A stretch of DNA of 28,059 nt from JAGOUU01 sp964609155 (GCA_964609155.1 CAZSRF010000032.1:1-28059), one strand, 5' to 3'; shown: positions 7,622 to 15,557, counted from the first letter of the stretch. A program made the numbers and translations. The notes: generated by a model not told the origin, from the sequence alone.

Positions 7622-8614
7622 TTATTGTAGGCTGTGATGTAAGAAAAGTTCTTTTAATGTTCCATTTAAAATATCTTGAGCTGTAACAGGTTTGGAACCA
7701 CTAAATTGTAATTTTAAAAGTTCAAGTTGACCACGACTAGTTTGAATAATAATTTTTTTATTCTCTATAATAATAGTACCAGGGTTTAATTTGTTATGGT
7801 GTTGGTTAAGAACTTTTGCTTCAATAATTTTAAAAATAGTATTATTAATACTACTGGTTGCCGATGGCCAAGGGTACAAACCACGTATTTTTTGATGAAT
7901 AATTTGGGCAGATTGTGTCCAGTCTATGCTTGATTCTTCTTTGCTTAATTTATGAGCATAAGTAGCTAAGCTATTATCTTGTATTTTAGGATGAATATTA
8001 TGATAAATAATTTTTTCAAGACATACAGGTAGTAATTCTATAGCTTGCTTTAATAGTTTAGCAGTAAGTAAGGGAGTATTGTCAGTTTCTTCAATAGTAC
8101 AAGTTGACTCGCAGAGTATAGGACCCGTATCTAAACCTCTTTCCATTTGTTGTATGCTAATCCCTGTTTCGTGATCACCAGCCATAATAGCACGTTGAAT
8201 GGGAGCTGCTCCACGCCACCTAGGTAATTTTGATGCATGAATATTGATACAGCCATATTTTGGTATGTCTAAAACAGCCTGTGGTAAGATAATTCCGTAT
8301 GCTACTACTATAATAAGATCCGGATGATACTGCTGTAGTTTCTTAATAGAATCGGGATCTTTGAAATTTATAGGTTGCTCTATTTTGATAGACTCTATAG
8401 CTTCTATATAGTTTGCAGATGTGCTTAATGTAGCATTGTGATTTAAAGTAACTTGTTTTACTTCAGAAGGCGTAACTTTTCTTCCACGACCAGACTCTCG
8501 GTCAGGTTGCGTATAAACTGCAGAAATATGGTACGTGTTTAAAATGCTTTTTAAAATTTGTGCAGCAAAATCAGGTGTTCCAGCAAAAACAATCTGTAAT
8601 TTATTATTCAGCAT
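7622..8614 (-). CDS. fmt: methionyl-tRNA formyltransferase
   Basis: This enzyme formylates initiator Met-tRNA using 10-formyl-tetrahydrofolate. The protein has 330 residues. The N-terminal formyltransferase domain shows A-G-T-P-D-F, the T-Q-P-D-R basic loop, the V-A-Y-G-x-I-L-P stretch, catalytic N124 and H126 within C-I-N-I-H-A-S, and D162 in G-L-D-T-G. A C-terminal tRNA-binding domain follows from about residue 215. Compared with E. coli Fmt (catalytic N106), an extra stretch of about 17 residues lies around positions 61-78, just after the P-S-E-V-K loop. The start overlaps the end of def by 11 bases, as expected for a translationally coupled def-fmt pair. Confidence 0.95.
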   Translation of the reverse strand: MLNNKLQIVFAGTPDFAAQILKSILNTYHISAVYTQPDRESGRGRKVTPSEVKQVTLNHNATLSTSANYIEAIESIKIEQPINFKDPDSIKKLQQYHPDLIIVVAYGIILPQAVLDIPKYGCINIHASKLPRWRGAAPIQRAIMAGDHETGISIQQMERGLDTGPILCESTCTIEETDNTPLLTAKLLKQAIELLPVCLEKIIYHNIHPKIQDNSLATYAHKLSKEESSIDWTQSAQIIHQKIRGLYPWPSATSSINNTIFKIIEAKVLNQHHNKLNPGTIIIENKKIIIQTSRGQLELLKLQFSGSKPVTAQDILNGTLKELFLHHSLQ

Positions 8615-9104
8615 GGTATTTTTTATGTTTTTCGAGTTTCTTGAGAGCCATATGCAGTTTTAATCTGGACAAATCTTTAATAAAAACTTCCCCAGCTAAA
8701 TGTTCACACTCATGATGAATACATCTTGCTAAAAAATCTGAGGCTTCTAAAGTAAATGTATTGCCATGGATATCTTGTGCTTGTACCACTAGTTCTTTAG
8801 GACGTTTGACATTGATACGTATTCCTGGGAATGATAGGCATCCTTCTTCGCTGTTCTGTGAACCGCTTGCGGATAAAATTTTAGTATTTATTAGAACCTT
8901 AGGATCGGTATAATCACGCGATATATCTAATACAATAATGCTCTTTTGAATATTAACCTGAATAGACGCAAGTCCACACCCTTCTTTCTGATGCATAATT
9001 GCAAACATTTGATCGACTATATGTTTTAATTTGCTGTTAAATTCAGTAACAGGTTTGGCTATTAAGTTAAGCCTAGGGTCTGGATATGTTAAAATTTCTA
9101 ACAT
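8604..9104 (-). CDS. def: peptide deformylase
   Basis: Def removes the formyl group from the N-terminal Met of new proteins, the counterpart of fmt, whose start it overlaps. The protein has 166 residues. Motif 1 reads G-C-G-L-A-S-I-Q (42-49; most enzymes have A at the sixth position), motif 2 E-G-C-L-S with metal ligand C89, and motif 3 H-E-C-E-H with metal ligands H131 and H135 and catalytic E132. The usual H-E-x-D-H aspartate is Glu here. All residues required for catalysis are present, so I take it as an active type 1 enzyme. tatC ends 36 bases upstream of its start, which fits one operon. Confidence 0.95.
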   Translation of the reverse strand: MLEILTYPDPRLNLIAKPVTEFNSKLKHIVDQMFAIMHQKEGCGLASIQVNIQKSIIVLDISRDYTDPKVLINTKILSASGSQNSEEGCLSFPGIRINVKRPKELVVQAQDIHGNTFTLEASDFLARCIHHECEHLAGEVFIKDLSRLKLHMALKKLEKHKKYHAE

Positions 9105-9140
9105 TGTTTCTAAATGTTTTTAATAGCAATAAAGTATTAG

Positions 9141-9878
9141 TTATAAAATGATCTCAGCAATCTGTGAATTGGATTTCTGGGAAAACCTAGCGATAATAAC
9201 ACCAATTTCATATAACAAGCAAATGGGCACAGCTAATAAGACCATGGATAAGACATCTGGTGGTGTTAAAAGCATAGCGATGATAAAGGCTAATAAAGTA
9301 AAGTACTTTCTGTATGTTATTAACTGATGGTATGTTATAACATTTAATCGTACAAGAATAATTATTACTAAAGGAAGTTCAAATACAAGTCCAAAGATTA
9401 GAAACATTTTGAATATAAAGTCAAGATAGCTATTAATGTCAGCCATAATAGCTACGTTAGGTGGTAGCCAATTGATAAAAAAACTAAACATCATAGGTAA
9501 AATAAAAAAATAAGCAAAATTTCCCCCAATAAAGAAAAGTAATAAACTGAGGATAATTAATGGGATAATATATTTTTTTTCACGTTGATATAGTGCTGGG
9601 GTTATAAATAACCATATTTGAGTAAAAATAATAGGAAGAGTACAAAAGATAGCAAAATTTAAGGCTAATTTAATAGGCATAATAACTGGGCTTGTTATTT
9701 GAGTAGCTACTAATGTGCTCTGTGGAGGCAAAAACTTTAATAGTGGTTGAGCTAGAAAATCAAAAACAGAGTGGGCCGTGTAGAAAAAAAGACAAAAAAA
9801 GATCAAGTAACCATACACACAATAAATAAGTCTTGTGCGAACTTCAGTTAAATAATTTATGGTTTCAGAGGTTAACAT
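9141..9878 (-). CDS. tatC: Sec-independent protein translocase subunit TatC
   Basis: TatC is the six-helix inner-membrane receptor for twin-arginine signal peptides. The 245-residue protein shows the expected hydrophobic segments and the conserved functional residues: E12 in the N-terminal T-E-V-R-T-R segment, E100 in the first cytoplasmic loop, E167 in F-E-L-P, and D208 in L-L-T-P-P-D. These correspond to E15, E103, E170 and D211 of E. coli. The usual H-L-x-E-L-R is Y-L-T-E-V-R here. Its start overlaps the end of tatB by 7 bases. The extreme C-terminus is short. Confidence 0.95.
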   Translation of the reverse strand: MLTSETINYLTEVRTRLIYCVYGYLIFFCLFFYTAHSVFDFLAQPLLKFLPPQSTLVATQITSPVIMPIKLALNFAIFCTLPIIFTQIWLFITPALYQREKKYIIPLIILSLLLFFIGGNFAYFFILPMMFSFFINWLPPNVAIMADINSYLDFIFKMFLIFGLVFELPLVIIILVRLNVITYHQLITYRKYFTLLAFIIAMLLTPPDVLSMVLLAVPICLLYEIGVIIARFSQKSNSQIAEIIL

Positions 9879-10147
9879 GAAGGGTTATCTACTGAACTAG
9901 AATTAACTTGAGCGGTCACACTATCTTTATTGATAATGGTATTGGAAAACTTAGTGTTGTCACTACCTGGAAGGTCGAGTTCTTGTAAGTGGTTATTTAT
10001 TTCTAGCTGTATATTTTGATAACTTTGTTTTAGTTTCTTGGCAAGTAAACCTAAGGTACGGCTTACTCTTATTAATTCCTTTGGGCCTAGAATAATAAAA
10101 GCCAGAATAAATATAAAGATTAGTTCAGAAATGCCGATGTTAGCCAT
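9872..10147 (-). CDS. tatB: Sec-independent protein translocase subunit TatB
   Basis: This 91-residue single-span protein partners TatC in binding Tat substrates. The N-terminus I-G-I-S-E-L-I (E8), a membrane helix at about 6-20, the G-P hinge (21-22) and a following amphipathic helix with basic residues are the standard TatA/TatB layout. E8 and the longer charged tail favour TatB over TatA. A separate tatA is usually found beside these genes but is not in the window; it may lie elsewhere, or this protein may serve both roles. It is the first gene of the tatB-to-rfbC run. No clear ribosome site precedes the ATG. Confidence 0.85.
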   Translation of the reverse strand: MANIGISELIFIFILAFIILGPKELIRVSRTLGLLAKKLKQSYQNIQLEINNHLQELDLPGSDNTKFSNTIINKDSVTAQVNSSSVDNPSC

Positions 10148-10265
10148 TTTTGTTATGATATTAAGATATGTTGTGATCTCAGGGGCTCTCGCCTATATTA
10201 GTATATTCTAGCATCTTTATCTGCTTAGGGCTATGAATAAGCCTATAATAAACTTTGAAATCTAC

Positions 10266-10631
10266 TTATTGCATGGCCGGGTTGAATCTCTGGAGTATTA
10301 TTCCAACATTGGGGGTTTCTTTTATTGCTTTTATTTTACTAATTTTAATCTTAACTGAATTTGCTAGCTTAAAATACTGAAAAATATTTTGGCATATATC
10401 CTCGGCTAGGGTCTCAATGAGTAGAAATTTTCTGGCTTTGCAGTGTGCTAATAACCAACGAGAAAGTTTAGAATAATCTATAGTGTGTAATATATTATCC
10501 GTAGTACTTGCTGCCTTAAGATCTATATCGATTTCAAGATCAATAACAAGGGGTTGGAGGTTTGTTTTCTCATGGTCATAAACACCGACAGTGGTTTCTA
10601 TAGTGATATTATTAAGAAAAATCTTATCCAT
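10266..10631 (-). CDS. folB: dihydroneopterin aldolase
   Basis: FolB cleaves 7,8-dihydroneopterin to 6-hydroxymethyl-dihydropterin in folate synthesis. The 121-residue length is typical. The start D-K-I-F-L-N-N-I, the G-V-Y-D-H-E loop with E21, Y53, E73 in L-I-E-T-L-A-E, and the catalytic K101 in K-I-K-A-I match the family. It begins five bases after the end of a multi-helix membrane protein gene and is probably transcribed with it. Together with thyA and folA later in the window it indicates an intact folate/thymidylate route. The 118 bases to tatB hold only a weak hairpin. Confidence 0.92.
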   Translation of the reverse strand: MDKIFLNNITIETTVGVYDHEKTNLQPLVIDLEIDIDLKAASTTDNILHTIDYSKLSRWLLAHCKARKFLLIETLAEDICQNIFQYFKLANSVKIKISKIKAIKETPNVGIILQRFNPAMQ

Positions 10632-10636
10632 ATGGT

Positions 10637-11866
10637 TTAAGGTTCAGGTTTAGGTGGTGTAGAATTTAGTTGAGTAGAGTTGATTACAATTGCAGTGTGA
10701 TCAGTGTGATGAGAAATTTTAAACGAAGCATTGGTTAGCAGCAATCGTTTAACGTTTTTTATTTCTTGTATTCCAGGAATAACATGTATGTCTTCTTTAA
10801 TCTGTTCTAGTACGTCTTTTATTACCATTTGAGTTTTGATACGTTGTTCAATTTGTTCGACTTCTTGATCTAATGGTTGTTTTTTTGTTAGGCTAACTCC
10901 GAATAGGGAACAAAAAATAGCGTGATGTTTTGATGCGTTAAACGCCATTTGACAAATTTGTTTTAAGGTAGCAGCTAGAAAACACGTGAGCAATGCCAGA
11001 GTCGTTTGATTTAAACCCCAGTAAGTGATAAACCCTTGGTTGGTTATTACACCCATGCCAATAACCACTATACATCCAAAAGATACTAAAGCAAAAGATA
11101 ATATTTGAATAAATATGTTATACGCTTTATAGAATAGATCAGTGAATTTATTATGATTAGATTTTAGAGTTGATTCGATTAATAAAGAAAAAGCAGAAGA
11201 TATAGATTTTTTTGTTTCTGAAGAATTAATTGTAGATTCAATAGTATTTAAAAGATCTTTATATAGAGTATAGTATGTTTTATTTTCGGTATTACCATTA
11301 AAATAACTTTTATATTTATCAAAAAAATTTTCATCTGTAATAGGTTTGTGTAAAAAGATTTTGTATTTTTCCAAGGTGCCTGTATCTTCGCTTAATTTGC
11401 GATGAGCCTTTTTGTTAGTATTTGCGATGATAGCAAGCTCTTCCTTTTTTTCAATCAACTTAGGATCACAAATGGTTTTTTGGTCGTGATCCAAAGAAGC
11501 GCTTTGCTCTGAGCTTTTGATAAATAAAGTTGTAATTTTATTTTTAATGTAATCAACAAATCGATAACATGCAGATGAAACAGCTTCTTCATACCCTCCA
11601 TAAAAAGAAAAAAACCCAGAGAGACCAGAAGCACAACAAAAAAATGTTATTAAGGCGGAAGGCCAAGTAACAAGATTAAGGGGATAGAACGATAACAGGA
11701 TAGGAATGGCTTTAAAGCCTCCAGTAGCGCTAGATAATGCGCCTACAAAAAGTATGACAAATGATAGAAATTTTGCGATTACAGATCTAAAGTTGGACCA
11801 GGTCAAATATGTGTTCACTTTAAGTATTAAACATAATCCGTTTGTAATCGTTGCTTTGAGAACCAT
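10637..11866 (-). CDS. unknown protein with two pairs of membrane helices
   Basis: This 409-residue protein is not recognised. Hydrophobic segments lie at about 29-47, 54-88 (possibly two passes), 251-273 and 285-305. They bracket a charged, lysine-rich middle region of about 150 residues (105-240), and a second charged region with coiled-coil character (about 325-375) follows. The C-terminus is S/T-rich and ends in P-P-K-P-E-P. There is no cleavable signal peptide. Paired helices around a soluble core, with no visible family, recall integral-membrane effectors of Legionella-like bacteria, but no sequence evidence for a secretion signal was tested. It lies five bases upstream of folB and faces away from the DUF945-like gene, with 168 bases between them. 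Confidence 0.8.
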   Translation of the reverse strand: MVLKATITNGLCLILKVNTYLTWSNFRSVIAKFLSFVILFVGALSSATGGFKAIPILLSFYPLNLVTWPSALITFFCCASGLSGFFSFYGGYEEAVSSACYRFVDYIKNKITTLFIKSSEQSASLDHDQKTICDPKLIEKKEELAIIANTNKKAHRKLSEDTGTLEKYKIFLHKPITDENFFDKYKSYFNGNTENKTYYTLYKDLLNTIESTINSSETKKSISSAFSLLIESTLKSNHNKFTDLFYKAYNIFIQILSFALVSFGCIVVIGMGVITNQGFITYWGLNQTTLALLTCFLAATLKQICQMAFNASKHHAIFCSLFGVSLTKKQPLDQEVEQIEQRIKTQMVIKDVLEQIKEDIHVIPGIQEIKNVKRLLLTNASFKISHHTDHTAIVINSTQLNSTPPKPEP

Positions 11867-12034
11867 CAGATACTACCATTTTTAAATCTTTTTGTCATCA
11901 AATATTGTTTGGAGATAGTTCGTATGCGTAGAACGAGCTAATTTGGATTAATATTATTATCAGATTATTATTAGGTAGTTGTTTAATGTACTAATATTAA
12001 GTAAATAAATGAAATAAAGATCATTCAAAACACT

Positions 12035-14602
12035 ATGCGAATTCGCAAGCCATTTTTAATCTTATTGATATTTGTCATGCTGTGTGCGGTAATGTATACA
12101 TCATTAGCATATTTTATAGGCTTGCAGGCAGAGAAAAAAATTATTGCCCTTATAAAATCATATAGTTCTAGGCAAACACAAATTGTATTAAAAGACTATA
12201 AAAGAAACATTTTTAATTCAACAGCTAAACTGGAAGTTCAATATGAAGACTATAGTCAGTTTAATGTGGATCTAGAAATTCTTCATTCTCCAATATTACA
12301 GTACACTGATAATCGAGGTGGTTATAAATTTTACTTTGGCAAATTACTGGTGAAAATGAAAGTATTTCAGATTTTCTTGCAAGATAAGAAAGAAATATTT
12401 TCCAATATTTCAATAGTTGATTTAAAAAAATCTCCCATGACGATTGATGTTTCTGTGGGGGAATTAACGCAAAATTTGTACCAAAAGTTAGGTATCTATA
12501 GTTCTGATAAATATAAAAATGTGGCACATATACAACTTAATGAAAGCAATATAGCTTTTAACCTAACGAGTGCTATTGATAATCAATTTACTGGGAATCG
12601 ATTATATAAGATAAAAAACTCTAATTTAAATATTTCAGCGCAGTTTTTTACCAATTCAACAAAATTTAAAGTTAATCCTTTTGAGTGGCAAAGCAAAATC
12701 AAGATTGTTGTAACAGCAGATAAAGTTGCAAATAATGAAAAAAATAAATTAGTGATTCTAAATCTAGACAAGCCAAGCTTAGATATTGACTATTCCGGTG
12801 GTATAGCCTCTTTTATGGATGTCATTAATACAATCTTAACCCCAATTACATCAGTAAATTCTAACGTTAATATGCAAGAGAGCAATAAGCTTCTAGTTTC
12901 TGAAAAATTATATACGTATCAGAATGTCATAGCAAAGCTTCTACAAATTATTTTTACGGACGATAATCCATCATTACTGAAAGTTCATTATAAAAATAAT
13001 AAAGGAGAACTATACAATTTAGATGAAAGTTTTAAATTTAACAATCTCGATCAAGATCTAACGTTGGGTAGTACAGAGAAAAATTTCTTTCTTGTAGATA
13101 AAAGTCTGGTAAAAAATTTAATTTTTAAAAATAAAATTAAAAGCACTGAGTTTGATAATTTTAGTTTTCTGATAGATTTTTCTACAGATAAAGAGCTTGA
13201 TAGAAATTTTTCTACTTTTGAGCAATTTGATTTTTCTCAGTTTTTACAAAGCTTATTGGCTCAAACAAATTTAGACAATTTTGCAAAGTATCATATTGAG
13301 ACTAATTTTAATCTAGATAAATTAAAATATAAAACTCTTACAGAAGGTTATTTAAATGCTGAACAGATAAATTTTAATTTCTCTATTAAAAATAGTACGA
13401 GTAAAAACGATAAAGCTAATGACATTAACCCAGCGTCTTTCTTAAATTTTAATGCTAATGTTAACAATTTAATGTTAGATTATAGTGATAATGAAATGTT
13501 GAATGCAAATATAAAAAATATTAGCATAACAAATAGCATGAATCTAACAGAGTATTTAAATTTCTTTGATCAAGAATCTCAAGATGGGTACAACATTAAT
13601 TTTAGCACTAAAGCTGATATCCCATATGTTAAGTATGAAGATGAGGATTGGAATATAGATCTTTCTCAGATACTTCTCAATGCGAAATTTAAATTGGATT
13701 CTAAAATAAAGGGATATTTTAATAGCAATTTTGAGATAAACAAGATAACGACTAAAACAGATATCGGAGAATTAAATTTAGATAAAGTACTTTTACACTC
13801 TGATTTGAAACAAGCGTATAAAAATATAATGACAGGTGAAAACGATATTACGCTTACAAAGTTTGCTTGGATATCAAATGATAAAAAAACAAAATTACAA
13901 GGAAATAATCTGAAAATCATTAATAATGCAGATCAGGATCAAAAAAATAAAGATTTTTTATCGTATGGCAATAAAATTTATCTTGACAATCTTAATTATG
14001 GTCAGTTAAGCTTGGGCGCTTTGAATTATGAAGATAAATATACTAATATATCTGCAGATAAATATATAAAATTTACAACAAGATCAGCTGCAGATTATAT
14101 TAATAGTAACACTGCTACTGATGTATCTACTAAAGTACAACAGATCAATAATGATCAGGATGATGTATTTGAGCAAGCAGATTTAAATCAATTTTTATCT
14201 ATAGGTATGGATATCAAAAATAATTTATTTTTAGGAAGAAAAGATAGCAATATTACAGTGACCAACGTTATCAATATTCCTTCTGAAAAAGCTACAACTA
14301 GTCAATCAAATACAGAATTTTTAAATAAACTACGATTAAATTCTACAGTGTCAATTTCAAAAGATTATATAGAACAGTTCTTAAAAGCTACTCGAAATTC
14401 AGATTTATTTAAACAATATGATATTTGGCAAAAAATAGGGCTACTAGACTTTAATCAATCTAGTAATAGTACTAAAGACAAAGCCAATGTTATTATTACA
14501 TATGATAACAAAAAATTAAATATAAACTCAAAGCCAATGGATTACTGGTTGGAGAGGATTAAAAATACTGGGAGCAAGAAAAAAGAGAAAACAACTAAAT
14601 AA
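12035..14602 (+). CDS. very large YdgA/DUF945-like envelope protein
   Basis: The 855-residue protein has an N-terminal signal anchor (hydrophobic at about 7-28 after M-R-I-R-K) and then a long, mostly beta-type, Asn/Lys-rich extracytoplasmic region. The start resembles YdgA (DUF945): a short anchor, a G-x-x-x-E-K-K-I-like helix, then a Y-K-R-N-I-F-N-S-T-like motif (about 55-63) matching the Y-H-R-G-V-F-S-S motif of E. coli YdgA. YdgA is around 500 residues, so this copy is much longer. The function of the family is unclear. The gene is monocistronic; it ends five bases before the terminator stem of the minus-strand RNA. Family assignment rests mainly on the N-terminal 70 residues. Confidence 0.75.
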   Translation: MRIRKPFLILLIFVMLCAVMYTSLAYFIGLQAEKKIIALIKSYSSRQTQIVLKDYKRNIFNSTAKLEVQYEDYSQFNVDLEILHSPILQYTDNRGGYKFYFGKLLVKMKVFQIFLQDKKEIFSNISIVDLKKSPMTIDVSVGELTQNLYQKLGIYSSDKYKNVAHIQLNESNIAFNLTSAIDNQFTGNRLYKIKNSNLNISAQFFTNSTKFKVNPFEWQSKIKIVVTADKVANNEKNKLVILNLDKPSLDIDYSGGIASFMDVINTILTPITSVNSNVNMQESNKLLVSEKLYTYQNVIAKLLQIIFTDDNPSLLKVHYKNNKGELYNLDESFKFNNLDQDLTLGSTEKNFFLVDKSLVKNLIFKNKIKSTEFDNFSFLIDFSTDKELDRNFSTFEQFDFSQFLQSLLAQTNLDNFAKYHIETNFNLDKLKYKTLTEGYLNAEQINFNFSIKNSTSKNDKANDINPASFLNFNANVNNLMLDYSDNEMLNANIKNISITNSMNLTEYLNFFDQESQDGYNINFSTKADIPYVKYEDEDWNIDLSQILLNAKFKLDSKIKGYFNSNFEINKITTKTDIGELNLDKVLLHSDLKQAYKNIMTGENDITLTKFAWISNDKKTKLQGNNLKIINNADQDQKNKDFLSYGNKIYLDNLNYGQLSLGALNYEDKYTNISADKYIKFTTRSAADYINSNTATDVSTKVQQINNDQDDVFEQADLNQFLSIGMDIKNNLFLGRKDSNITVTNVINIPSEKATTSQSNTEFLNKLRLNSTVSISKDYIEQFLKATRNSDLFKQYDIWQKIGLLDFNQSSNSTKDKANVIITYDNKKLNINSKPMDYWLERIKNTGSKKKEKTTK

Positions 14603-14621
14603 AAAAGGTGGCAAAGCCACC
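14601..14621 (-). terminator. intrinsic terminator of the CsrA-binding RNA
   Basis: On the minus strand a perfect stem GGTGGC-TTT-GCCACC (14621-14607) is followed at once by six T. On the plus strand no T-run follows, so it acts mainly on minus-strand transcripts. The nearest minus-strand protein gene (fdxA) ends more than 300 bases upstream, which supports a separate short transcript here. Confidence 0.85.
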
Positions 14622-14741
14622 ATATAAATCTTACAGTACCTAAACTGTTATTAGAATAATCATCCTTGAAGATGGTTACGTCTTCCTTTAGGAACTGGTC
14701 TACATCCTTGTAGAAAACTCCAGGCAATCCTTAACCATGTC
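14601..14741 (-). ncRNA. RsmY/RsmZ (CsrB)-like CsrA-sequestering small RNA
   Basis: Read on the minus strand, about 140 bases contain five GGA triplets (plus-strand TCC at 14728, 14719, 14705, 14684 and 14663). One lies in a perfect hairpin, TCTAC-AAGGAT-GTAGA (14699-14714), which matches the CsrA SELEX consensus RUACARGGAUGU. Other stems are TTCC-TAAA-GGAA (14683-14694), CATC-TTCAAG-GATG (14661-14674) and ACAGT-TTAGGT-ACTGT (14633-14648, AGG in the loop). The RNA ends in a strong intrinsic terminator. RNAs of this form bind and titrate CsrA/RsmA, which in Legionella-type bacteria controls the replicative/transmissive switch. The start at 14738-14741 is inferred from a promoter-like pair. No clear GacA/LetA box was found in 14774-14945, where I see nothing else. 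The 61-codon minus-strand frame here is not credible as a gene. Confidence 0.75.
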
Positions 14742-14745
14742 TATT

Positions 14746-14773
14746 AATTTACCAAATATATTAGATATAGCAA
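14746..14773 (-). promoter_or_regulatory. candidate promoter of the CsrA-binding RNA
   Basis: On the minus strand TTGCTA (14773-14768) and TAAATT (14751-14746) are 16 bases apart, each matching sigma-70 boxes at 4/6 positions. This would place the start near 14740, just before the first GGA motif. The match is modest in an AT-rich gap. Confidence 0.35.
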
Positions 14774-14945
14774 TGGGGAGCGTTTGCTTGTAATTGTTAA
14801 TCCAGTCGAAGTATCTAGAATATAAATAAAAAAATCATACGGTTATAATGCTTGATGCGTATAAGATAATACATTGCTTAGGATATAAAAGAATAAGGCT
14901 TACATGATGATCAGATAATGCTCACAAAATAGGTAATAGATATCA

Positions 14946-15269
14946 CTACTTTTCTAAGAGCGGTAGTTTATCTTTAACTTTTTCCCAAGCTTTTGCATCG
15001 GTAGGTGCAGGAATTTTAGCTGTTATAACAGGCCAGTTTTTTGCCAATTCAGCGTTAATCTGTATAAATTGCTCCTGCCCTGCTGGCAAATCATCTTCAG
15101 AATAAATAGCAGAAACAGGGCATTCAGGCTCGCACAGCGCGCAATCGATGCATTCATCAGGATCAATAGCTAAAAAATTAGGCCCTTCGTGAAAACAATC
15201 AACAGGACAAACCTCTACACAATCTGTGTATTTGCATTTGATGCAGCTCTCAGTAATTACAAATGTCAT
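14946..15269 (-). CDS. fdxA: seven-iron ferredoxin ([3Fe-4S][4Fe-4S])
   Basis: This 107-residue low-potential electron carrier is the same length as Azotobacter vinelandii ferredoxin I and closely similar to it. The frame extends upstream to a GTG at 15281, but the family start M-T-F-V corresponds to the ATG at 15269. Cysteines 9, 17, 21, 40, 43, 46 and 50 match the ligands of one 3Fe and one 4Fe cluster, with additional C12 and C25, in C-I-K-C-K-Y-T-D-C and C-I-D-C-A-L-C-E-P-E-C. The C-terminal half (55-107) is the helical extension typical of this type. It is monocistronic and faces away from udk; a MITE-like element lies in the gap between them. Confidence 0.93.
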   Translation of the reverse strand: MTFVITESCIKCKYTDCVEVCPVDCFHEGPNFLAIDPDECIDCALCEPECPVSAIYSEDDLPAGQEQFIQINAELAKNWPVITAKIPAPTDAKAWEKVKDKLPLLEK

Positions 15270-15385
15270 TATGTGACTCACTAAACTTAATTAATCAGCA
15301 TTTTAACAACAAATCATCTTTTGTCTAGCTTTAGTTCCATTAGCTATTGTATAATTTTAACTTGATGACAGAGTAGCTTAATATT

Positions 15386-15516
15386 ATTAGCAGGACTTAC
15401 GTAAAAAGCCTGTCATACTGGCTAAAGAGCCGGTATCTTGCAGAGAAGATCTCGGTTCTGCGCTCTTCGTGCTTGACCGAGACAACTTACAATCATTTTG
15501 CGTAAATCCTGATTAG
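15386..15516. mobile_element. MITE-like element with 16-bp inverted ends and 5-bp target duplication
   Basis: The element spans 15391-15511 (121 bp). Its ends CAGGACTTACGTAAAA (15391-15406) and TTTTGCGTAAATCCTG (15496-15511) are inverted repeats with 14 of 16 matches. ATTAG directly flanks both sides (15386-15390 and 15512-15516), which fits a 5-bp target duplication. Inside are two stems: ATACTGGCT-AAAG-AGCCGGTAT (15415-15436, one G:U pair) and CTCGGT/ACCGAG (15451-15456 with 15476-15481). It has no room for a transposase, so it must have been moved by a related IS elsewhere. The right end lies 46 bases before the udk start and could lend a -35 box (TTGCGT, 15499-15504, 17 bases before TGTATT). 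Confidence 0.75.
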
Positions 15517-15557
15517 TAATTGTATTTATTGTTTTAGTATAGTGAAATAAATTTAGA

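Noticed and set aside
10148..10265. Weak hairpin between folB and tatB as a terminator
   Set aside because: Four-base stem with no T-run on the minus strand.
14542..14727. 61-codon minus-strand open frame with a hydrophobic end
   Set aside because: It runs through the structured RNA and its terminator into the DUF945-like coding region; the base pairing and GGA spacing explain the sequence better.
14774..14945. GacA/LetA binding palindrome upstream of the small RNA
   Set aside because: Only isolated half-site-like TGTAAG and TTACAAG matches were seen, not a proper spaced palindrome.
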